From NCBI GenBank assembly GCA_963704005.1, contig CAVPGJ010000005.1, forward strand, positions 879,939 to 943,938: a stretch of 64,000 nt of DNA, written 5' to 3'. The notes under the pieces are model-generated. The model ran no database searches. It was not told where the DNA came from and saw only the letters and a list, made by a program, of their open reading frames with translations. Origin of the DNA: AC-32 sp963704005 (GTDB lineage: Bacteria > Actinomycetota > Thermoleophilia > Gaiellales > Gaiellaceae). Positions 58,404-64,000 of the stretch are shown here, in pieces; position 1 is the stretch's first letter, and every line of letters starts with the position of its first letter. The position numbers and the translations under genes are program-made.

Positions 58404-59791
58404 CCGCGGCCGCGAGGCCGTCGCCCGGGGACGAGGAGCGAGGCGAGGATGCAAACGGCCAGGAACGCGAGCGAGAGGAGGAAGGCGAGCACGTAGCCGT
58501 GTTCCGCGGGAAGGCCTCCCGCTCCGAGGTGGCCGGCGATCAGCGTCGCCGCGACCTGGCTCCCGACGGCGCCGCCGATCGTCCGCATGACCGTGTTCAT
58601 GCCGCTCGCGACTCCCGTCTGCTCGGCGGGAACGGCCTGGACGATCAGGTTCCCCATCGCCGCGAAGGCGAGCCCGACACCGGCGCCGAGCAGCGCCGCC
58701 GCGACGTAGATGTCCCACGGCTGGCCGTGAGCGAAGGAGAGGACGATGAACGAGCCGGCGCTGATCGCCGCGCCGAAGACGAGCGCCGTCTTCGAGCCGA
58801 ACCGGCCGGCGACGCGCCCCGCCAGCGAGCCGGTCAGGAGCATCGTCCCGGTCGACGGCAGCAGGAAGATCCCTCCGGCCAGCACCGAGGCGCCGAAGCC
58901 GTAGCCCGTCGACTTCGGCTCCTCGACGAACTGGGGGATCAGCACGAAGGACGCGTACATGCCGCCGCCGAGCAGGAAGCCTGCGAGGTTTGTCGTCCAG
59001 ACGCCGCGCAGCCGCATCATCCCCATGTCCACCAGCGGCTCCTTCGCGCGCAGCTCGGCGAAGACCCATGCGGCGCAGAAGGCCAGCCCGACGAGGAGCA
59101 GCCCGATCGTCTTCGCCGACCCCCAGCCCCACGTCGTCGCCTCGCTGATCGCGAGCAGGACCGCGCTCAGTCCGACCGCCATCAGCAGGGCGCTGAGCCA
59201 GTTGATCTTGCCGGGGACGCGGACGGGCGACTCGGGGACGAAGCGGGCGGTGAGGACGACGGCGCCGACCAGAAACACGAGCGGGATCCAGAACAGCCAG
59301 TGCCAGTGCAGGTGCTCGACGATCAGGCCGCCGAGGACGATGCCCGCGGCGGCGCCGATCCCGAGGAGCGCCGAGAGGAACCCGATCGCCCCGGCGACCT
59401 TCTCGCGCGGGAACTCGTCCCGGATGATCCCGAACGCGAGCGGGAAGATTCCCCCGCCGGCGCCCTGAATCACGCGCGCCACGATCAGCAGGCCGAGGGT
59501 GTTGACGAGGGCCGCCATCAGCGTCCCGGCGGAGAGGATCACGTACGTCCAGAGCAGGAGCCGCTCCTTCCCGAACATGTCGCCGAGCCGGCCGAGGATC
59601 GGCGTCGCGATCGAGGCCGAGAGCAGGTACGCGGTCAGCACCCACGCGATGCCGGTCTCGCTCGTGTGCAGGCTCTGCTGGAGCTCCGGCAGGGCGGGGA
59701 TGACCGCCGACTGCAGGAGCGCGTACGCCATCGCGCCCAGCGCGAGGATCCCGAGGGTCAGATTCGGGTGCTGGCGCTCGTGCTCGGCCAT
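58370..59791 (-). CDS. MFS transporter, DHA2-like drug exporter
   Basis: The 473-residue membrane protein has about 14 hydrophobic segments. Motif A is in LGRLGDMFGKERLLLW near residue 64-79 and motif C-like glycines in GFLSALLGIGAAAGIVLGG near 135-153; TAYLLSASIATPI precedes motif A. It belongs to the drug:proton antiporter group. It is divergent from the TetR gene, and the palindromic operator between them makes it a probable target of that regulator. Start ATG 59791; the ribosome-binding site is weak. Confidence 0.85.
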   Translation of the reverse strand: MAEHERQHPNLTLGILALGAMAYALLQSAVIPALPELQQSLHTSETGIAWVLTAYLLSASIATPILGRLGDMFGKERLLLWTYVILSAGTLMAALVNTLGLLIVARVIQGAGGGIFPLAFGIIRDEFPREKVAGAIGFLSALLGIGAAAGIVLGGLIVEHLHWHWLFWIPLVFLVGAVVLTARFVPESPVRVPGKINWLSALLMAVGLSAVLLAISEATTWGWGSAKTIGLLLVGLAFCAAWVFAELRAKEPLVDMGMMRLRGVWTTNLAGFLLGGGMYASFVLIPQFVEEPKSTGYGFGASVLAGGIFLLPSTGTMLLTGSLAGRVAGRFGSKTALVFGAAISAGSFIVLSFAHGQPWDIYVAAALLGAGVGLAFAAMGNLIVQAVPAEQTGVASGMNTVMRTIGGAVGSQVAATLIAGHLGAGGLPAEHGYVLAFLLSLAFLAVCILASLLVPGRRPRGRGQRLDPAAAEG

Positions 59792-59812
59792 CTCGGGGAG
59801 GGTACACAAAAC

Positions 59813-59828
59813 CGGAGTGATCGCTCCG
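59813..59828. promoter_or_regulatory. TetR-type palindromic operator
   Basis: CGGAGTGATCGCTCCG is a near-perfect palindrome (one mismatched pair) centred on GATC in the 54-base gap between the MFS gene and the divergent TetR gene. AAAACC lies to its left and CTTTCT to its right, as often seen around TetR operators. It can block both promoters. Confidence 0.7.
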
Positions 59829-59845
59829 CTTTCTGCTAGCCTGGG

Positions 59846-60496
59846 GTGGTGAGCACGGCGACCCTCGAAGGCAAGACCCTGCGCAGCGATGCGCGCCGGA
59901 ACCGCGAGCGCCTCGTCTCGAGCGCGGGCGAGCTCTTCGCCGCGGAGGGCCTCGACGTTTCGGTCGAGGAGATCACCCGCCACGCCGGCCTCGGCATGGG
60001 CACGCTCTACCGGCACTTCCCGACCAAGGAGGACCTGATCGACGCCGTCCTCGAGGATGCATTCGCGGGCCTCCTCGACGCGGCCAAGGAGGCCGCCGAG
60101 GCGGAGGACGCGTGGGCCGGCCTGACCAGCTTCCTCGAGCGGGCGCTGGCCGAGCACGTCGGCAACCGCGGCCTGAAGGACGTCATCGCCATGCGCGCGC
60201 ACGGGCGCGGGCGCGTCGCGGCGCTGCGCGAGCGGATCCGCCCGGTGCTGCGACGCCTGATCGAGCGCGCCCAGGAGCAGGGATCGCTCCGCGCCGACTT
60301 CGCGCCCGAGGACCTGCCGCTCGTCTTCTGGACCGCCGATCGCGTGATCGAGGCGACGGCGGGCGTGAGCCCCGACTTCTGGCGGCGTTACCTGGCGCTG
60401 CTGCTCGACGGCCTGCGCGCCGAGGCGGCGACGCCGCTGCCGCACCCGCCGCTGACGCGCGCCGAGCTCGACCGCGTCACGAGGTCGCGCGCATGA
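59846..60496 (+). CDS. TetR-family transcriptional regulator
   Basis: The 216-residue protein has a TetR N-terminal DNA-binding domain: RRNRERLVSSAGELFAAEGLDVSVEEITRHAGLGMGTLYRHFPTKEDL, with the recognition helix GMGTLYRHF, then an all-helical ligand-binding domain. Start is GTG 59846 or GTG 59849. It is divergent from one MFS exporter and its stop overlaps the start of a second (ATGA), so it probably controls both. The inducer is unknown. Confidence 0.9.
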   Translation: MVSTATLEGKTLRSDARRNRERLVSSAGELFAAEGLDVSVEEITRHAGLGMGTLYRHFPTKEDLIDAVLEDAFAGLLDAAKEAAEAEDAWAGLTSFLERALAEHVGNRGLKDVIAMRAHGRGRVAALRERIRPVLRRLIERAQEQGSLRADFAPEDLPLVFWTADRVIEATAGVSPDFWRRYLALLLDGLRAEAATPLPHPPLTRAELDRVTRSRA

Positions 60497-62082
60497 GCCC
60501 GGCTGAGGACGGCCGGCTGAAAGGACGCGCGCTCTGGACGGTCTTCGCGGCGCTGATGCTCGGCATGTTCCTGGCCGCGCTCGACCAGACGATCGTCTCG
60601 ACGGCGCTGCCGACGATCGTCGGCGACCTCGGCGGCCTCAACCACCTGTCGTGGGTCGTGACCTCCTACCTGCTCGCCGCGACCGTCTCGACGCCGCTCT
60701 ACGGGAAGCTCGGCGACATGCTCGGGCGCAAGCCGGTCTTCCTGGCCGCGATCCTGATCTTCCTCGCGGGCTCGATGCTCGCCGGGCTCTCGCAGACGAT
60801 GGGCCAGCTGATCGGCTTCCGCGCGCTCCAGGGGCTCGGTGCCGGCGGCCTGATGGTCGGCGCGCAGGCGATCATCGCCGACATCGTCCCGCCGCGGGAG
60901 CGCGGCCGCTACATCGGCCTGATCGGCGCGGTCTTCGCCGTCGCCTCGGTCGCCGGGCCGCTGCTCGGCGGCTTCCTCGTGGACAACCTCTCCTGGCGCT
61001 GGGTCTTCTACGTCAACCTGCCGATCGGCGCGCTCGCGATCGTGATCGTCGTCACGCAGCTGCACCTGCACACCCCCACGGTGCGCCACCGCCTCGACCT
61101 TCTCGGCGCCGCGCTCCTCAGCGCCGGCGTCACCTCGCTGATCCTGCTCACGACCTGGGGCGGCAACGAGTACGCGTGGGGCTCGTCCACGATCGTCGGC
61201 CTCGGCATCGCCGGCGTCGCCCTGCTCGGCGCGTTCGTCTGGTGGGAGACGAAGGCGCCCGAGCCGATCCTGCCGCTCTCGCTCTTCCGCTCGCGGGTGT
61301 TCAGCGTCGCGAACGCGATGGGCTTCACGATCGGGATGGCGATGTTCGGCGCGATCATCTTCATCCCGCTCTACCTGCAGCTCGTCTACGGCGCCAGCCC
61401 GACGAGCTCCGGCCTGCGCTTGCTGCCGCTGATGGCCGGGCTGCTGGTGGCGGCGATCCTCTCGGGCCGGGCGATCACGCGCTTCGGCCGCTACAAGATC
61501 TTCCCGATCGCCGGGACGGCGACCCTCGTCGTCGGCATGTACCTGCTCTCGCGGCTCGGCGTCGACACTCCGCCCTGGGTCGTCTCGGTCTACATGCTCG
61601 TCGTCGGCGTCGGGATCGGCCTCGTGATGCAGGTGCTCGTGCTCGTCGTCCAGAACGACGTGCAGCCGTCGGAGATCGGCGTCGCCACCTCGACCGCGAC
61701 CTTCTTCCGCTCGGTCGGCGGTTCCTTCGGCGTCGCCATCTTCGGGGCGATCTTCGCCAGCCGGCTTTCCGGGGAGCTGGCGAAGTTTCCCCGCGCCGTC
61801 ACGGCGAGGCTCGGGAGCGGAATCCACCTCAACCCGGAGCAGGCGAAGCACCTGCCGTCCGCGGTGCACGCCGACTTCCTGAACGCCTTCTCGCACGCGC
61901 TCAACGACGTCTTCCTCTTCGGAATGGCGGCTGCGCTGGTGCCGTTCGCGCTCTCGTGGTTCCTGAAGGAGGTGCCGCTGCGGACGACGCTCGCCTCGAG
62001 CGCCGAGCTCGACGCCGAAGAGGCGATCGCCGGCGCGACACCGGACGAACGGACGCTGGCCGCCGCCCCGGGCAGCCGCTGA
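60493..62082 (+). CDS. DHA2-family MFS exporter (EmrB/QacA-like)
   Basis: The 529-residue membrane protein has 14 hydrophobic segments. Typical motifs are FLAALDQTIVSTALPTIVGDLGG near residue 26-48, YGKLGDMLGRKPVFL (motif A) near 74-88, FRALQGLGAGGLMVGAQAI near 112-130 and FAVASVAGPLLGGFLVDNLSWRWVFYVNLPIG (motif C and the DHA2 WRWVFYVN) near 153-184. ATG 60493 overlaps the TetR stop. It exports a toxic compound, drug or metabolite in exchange for protons. Confidence 0.92.
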   Translation: MSPAEDGRLKGRALWTVFAALMLGMFLAALDQTIVSTALPTIVGDLGGLNHLSWVVTSYLLAATVSTPLYGKLGDMLGRKPVFLAAILIFLAGSMLAGLSQTMGQLIGFRALQGLGAGGLMVGAQAIIADIVPPRERGRYIGLIGAVFAVASVAGPLLGGFLVDNLSWRWVFYVNLPIGALAIVIVVTQLHLHTPTVRHRLDLLGAALLSAGVTSLILLTTWGGNEYAWGSSTIVGLGIAGVALLGAFVWWETKAPEPILPLSLFRSRVFSVANAMGFTIGMAMFGAIIFIPLYLQLVYGASPTSSGLRLLPLMAGLLVAAILSGRAITRFGRYKIFPIAGTATLVVGMYLLSRLGVDTPPWVVSVYMLVVGVGIGLVMQVLVLVVQNDVQPSEIGVATSTATFFRSVGGSFGVAIFGAIFASRLSGELAKFPRAVTARLGSGIHLNPEQAKHLPSAVHADFLNAFSHALNDVFLFGMAAALVPFALSWFLKEVPLRTTLASSAELDAEEAIAGATPDERTLAAAPGSR

Positions 62083-62152
62083 TCTCGCGCCGACGGATTG
62101 CCGGCCTCGGCGGTCCGCGCCGCGAGCCGCCGCCGGTCAGTACGATCGCCGA

Positions 62153-63421
62153 ATGAGCCCGGTCAGGCCAACGGTCCAGGTGGTCGGCCGGCGACTGGAC
62201 GCCGATCACTACCGCCTTCGCGACTTCCTCACGCGCACGGCCCAGCCCTACGAGTGGTACGAGGCGGGCTCGGCCGACGCGGACCTCTTGCTCGAGAGGC
62301 TCGGTCTTGTCGACCCCGCGCTGCCGTTGCTCGTCGACGGGGAAGAGACGTTCCAGGCGGCGACGGTCGACTCGCTCGTGGCCGCGTGGGGCGGCCGCCG
62401 GCCGGCGAAACGGCAGCACTACGACTTCGTGGTCATCGGCGCGGGGCCGGCGGGCCTCGCCGCAGCCGTCTACGCCGCTTCGGACGGCCTGTCGACGCTC
62501 GTCTGCGATCGCGACGTCCCCGGCGGGCAGGCGTCGTACGCGACGAGGATCGAGAACTTCTTCGGGTTTCCGGACGGAATCGGCGGCGCTGAGCTCGCGC
62601 GGCTGGCCGGCCGGCAGGCGGAAAAGTTCGGCGCCGAGCTCATGCTCATGCGCGGCGTCCGCGGCAGCCGGCTCAAGGGCCACGACGAGCCGGTGGAGCT
62701 GATCCTCTTCGACGATTCCGAGGTGACCGCGTCGGTCGTGCTGGCCGCTCCCGGCATGGACTGGACCCGGATCGAGCTGGACGGCATCGACGATCTGATC
62801 GGTCACGGCGTCTACTACGGAGCGGGCCGCAGCGAGGCCGCGCAGTGCGCGGGGCAGAGCGTCGTGGTGGTCGGCGCCGGCAACTCCGCGGGCCAGGCCG
62901 TCCTCAACTTCGCGAACAACACGGCCAAGGTGACGATGCTCGTTCGCGGCGACAGCCTCACCAAGAGCATGTCCGCCTACCTGATCGAGCGGATCGAGCA
63001 GCACCCGCTGATCGAGGTCCACCTCGAGACGGAGCTGACCGAGCTCCACACGAAGGGAGGCAAGCTCGCCGCCGTGACCTTCGCCGACTCGGCCGGCAAG
63101 GCCGACACGCGCGCACTCGGGTCGGTCTTCCTCTGCATCGGCGGGACCCCGCACACCGAGTGGTGCTCGCGGGAGCACGTCATGACCGACGCTCGCGGAT
63201 TCATTCTCACGGGCCAGGACCTCGCCACGGACGGCGCACTCCCCGACTGCTGGCCGCTCGAGCGCGACCCGCTCCCGCTCGAGACCAGCCGCGTCGGGCT
63301 CTTCGCCGCGGGCGACGTGCGGCACGGCTCGATCAAACGCGTCGCCGCCGCGGTCGGAGAGGGGTCGATGGCGGCGTCGCTGATCTTCAGCCGGCTTGCC
63401 GAGCTCGGTGTCACCTACTGA
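62153..63421 (+). CDS. Thioredoxin-reductase-like flavoprotein with N-terminal glutaredoxin-like domain, no CxxC
   Basis: Residues 1-75 form a small thioredoxin-fold-like domain (VQVVGRRLDADHYRLRDFL, PLLVDGEETFQAATVDSL) without cysteines. Residues 88-422 are a low-molecular-weight thioredoxin-reductase fold: FAD motif VVIGAGPAGLAAAVYAAS, PGGQASYATRIENFFGFPDGI, NADPH motif VVVVGAGNSAGQAVLNFA and the late LFAAGDVRHGSIKRVAAAVGEGS. The place of the redox C-x-x-C, just before the NADPH motif, reads GAGRSEAAQCAG, with one Cys only. It therefore cannot work as a normal thioredoxin reductase; ferredoxin-NADP reductase-like or regulatory roles are possible. It is co-transcribed with egtB by overlap. 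Confidence 0.82.
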   Translation: MSPVRPTVQVVGRRLDADHYRLRDFLTRTAQPYEWYEAGSADADLLLERLGLVDPALPLLVDGEETFQAATVDSLVAAWGGRRPAKRQHYDFVVIGAGPAGLAAAVYAASDGLSTLVCDRDVPGGQASYATRIENFFGFPDGIGGAELARLAGRQAEKFGAELMLMRGVRGSRLKGHDEPVELILFDDSEVTASVVLAAPGMDWTRIELDGIDDLIGHGVYYGAGRSEAAQCAGQSVVVVGAGNSAGQAVLNFANNTAKVTMLVRGDSLTKSMSAYLIERIEQHPLIEVHLETELTELHTKGGKLAAVTFADSAGKADTRALGSVFLCIGGTPHTEWCSREHVMTDARGFILTGQDLATDGALPDCWPLERDPLPLETSRVGLFAAGDVRHGSIKRVAAAVGEGSMAASLIFSRLAELGVTY

Positions 63422-64000
63422 GGCCGCCGCGGCTCTCGGCCACGCGCGCGAGCGAACCGAGGCCCTGCTCGCGCCGCTCTCGGACGAGCAGCTCACGCGC
63501 CAGTATTCGCCGCTCCAGTCGCCGCTCGTCTGGGATCTCGCGCACATGGGGTACTTCGAGGAGCTCTGGCTGCTGCGCCGGGCAGCCGGCCGCGAGGCGA
63601 TCTCGCCCGCCTACGACGACCTGTACGACTCGTTCGCCCATGCGCGCGCCGAGCGCGGCGGGCTTCCGATCCTGTCGCCGGGGCGGGCTCGCGCCTACGT
63701 GAGCGAGGTGCGGGAGGCCGTCGTCGAGCTGCTCCCGGAGCTTCCGCAGGATCTCGTCGCGATGGTCGCCCAGCACGAGCTTCAGCACGGCGAGACGATC
63801 GCCCAGACCCTGGCGCTCGCCGATCTGCCACTGCCGTTGCCCGAGGGCCCTCCCGAGGTCGGGGCCTCCGGCGACGTCCTCGTCCCCGCGGGCGAGTTCG
63901 TCCTCGGCTCCGACGATCCCTGGGCCTACGACAACGAGCGGCTTCCGCACGCCGTCGAGCTGCCGGCCTTCCGGATCGACCGGGCTCTCGTGACGAACGC
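63408..64000 (+). CDS. egtB: Ergothioneine biosynthesis protein EgtB, N-terminal part
   Basis: EgtB is the iron-dependent sulfoxide synthase that joins trimethylhistidine (hercynine) to a thiol. The open frame starts at GTG 63408, overlapping the end of the flavoprotein gene by 14 bases, and runs off the window after about 197 residues. The DinB-like domain provides the iron histidines: LVWDLAHMGYFEELWLL near residue 40-56 and AQHELQHGETIAQTL (H-x-x-x-H) near 122-136. The formylglycine-generating-enzyme-like domain begins VLVPAGEFVLGSDD near 157. The family's usual partners, egtC and egtD, would be expected beyond the window. Confidence 0.88.
   Translation, partial: MSPTEAAAALGHARERTEALLAPLSDEQLTRQYSPLQSPLVWDLAHMGYFEELWLLRRAAGREAISPAYDDLYDSFAHARAERGGLPILSPGRARAYVSEVREAVVELLPELPQDLVAMVAQHELQHGETIAQTLALADLPLPLPEGPPEVGASGDVLVPAGEFVLGSDDPWAYDNERLPHAVELPAFRIDRALVTN

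Overview
This window is high-GC bacterial DNA. The gene families, codon use and Leu/Ile/Val-type ABC systems suggest an actinobacterium of the Thermoleophilia type (Gaiellales/Solirubrobacterales); this is inference, because there is no rRNA here to confirm it. I saw no rRNA, tRNA, CRISPR array, transposase or phage gene. No gene-free stretch exceeds about 170 bases.

Layout. (1) 1-8022 is mostly housekeeping: the end of a superoxide dismutase, plsY, folE2, a small histidine-kinase-like protein, an FMN hydroxyacid oxidase, an alpha/beta hydrolase, an Fpg-type DNA glycosylase, an L-asparaginase, the primary sigma factor and a VOC protein. (2) 8019-17570 is a cell-envelope block: GT-C membrane protein, membrane sulfatase-fold protein, L,D-transpeptidase, VanY-like carboxypeptidase, acyltransferase-3/SGNH protein, class-A beta-lactamase-like protein and a DUF4389 protein. 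(3) 17633-51912 is a large catabolic and transport island: alcohol dehydrogenase, OsmC, class III aminotransferase, a three-subunit molybdenum hydroxylase with CoxG, LLM flavoprotein, M20 hydrolase, FAH hydrolase, two M24 proteins, a homocitrate-synthase-like enzyme, an FAD oxidoreductase, a TIM-barrel isomerase, two ketopantoate-reductase-like proteins, two complete Liv-type ABC transporters, class V aminotransferase, bicupin, threonine-dehydratase-like and ornithine-cyclodeaminase-like enzymes, and an aldo/keto reductase. (4) 51995-56178 carries YciI, a Zn/Mn-type ABC transporter and a divergent Fur-family regulator. (5) 56340-64000 holds an NlpC/P60 protein, DUF202, CtaG, two MFS exporters around a TetR regulator, a thioredoxin-reductase-like protein and the start of egtB.

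The island reads as one nutrient programme: Liv-type uptake, Mo-dependent hydroxylation, C-N bond hydrolysis (M24, M20, FAH), then transamination, deamination and reduction. The substrate cannot be read from sequence; a nitrogen-containing ring or amide is my inference.

Three features go beyond gene content. A dispersed intergenic element of about 70 bp, built of two hairpins and a conserved GACCGGTCGA tail, occurs six times, five of them tucked between a same-strand stop and a same-strand start. Both liv operons carry a strong hairpin right after the binding-protein gene, and in the second operon it overlaps an alternative pairing that would bury the livH start. Finally, thirteen gene loci (fourteen counting the M20/FAH pair) are broken by single-base indels, about 24 in total. 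All but two of them (the short deletions near 6040 and 31143) are mended by changing one G or C run by one base, so I read them as sequence errors and annotate the genes across the breaks.
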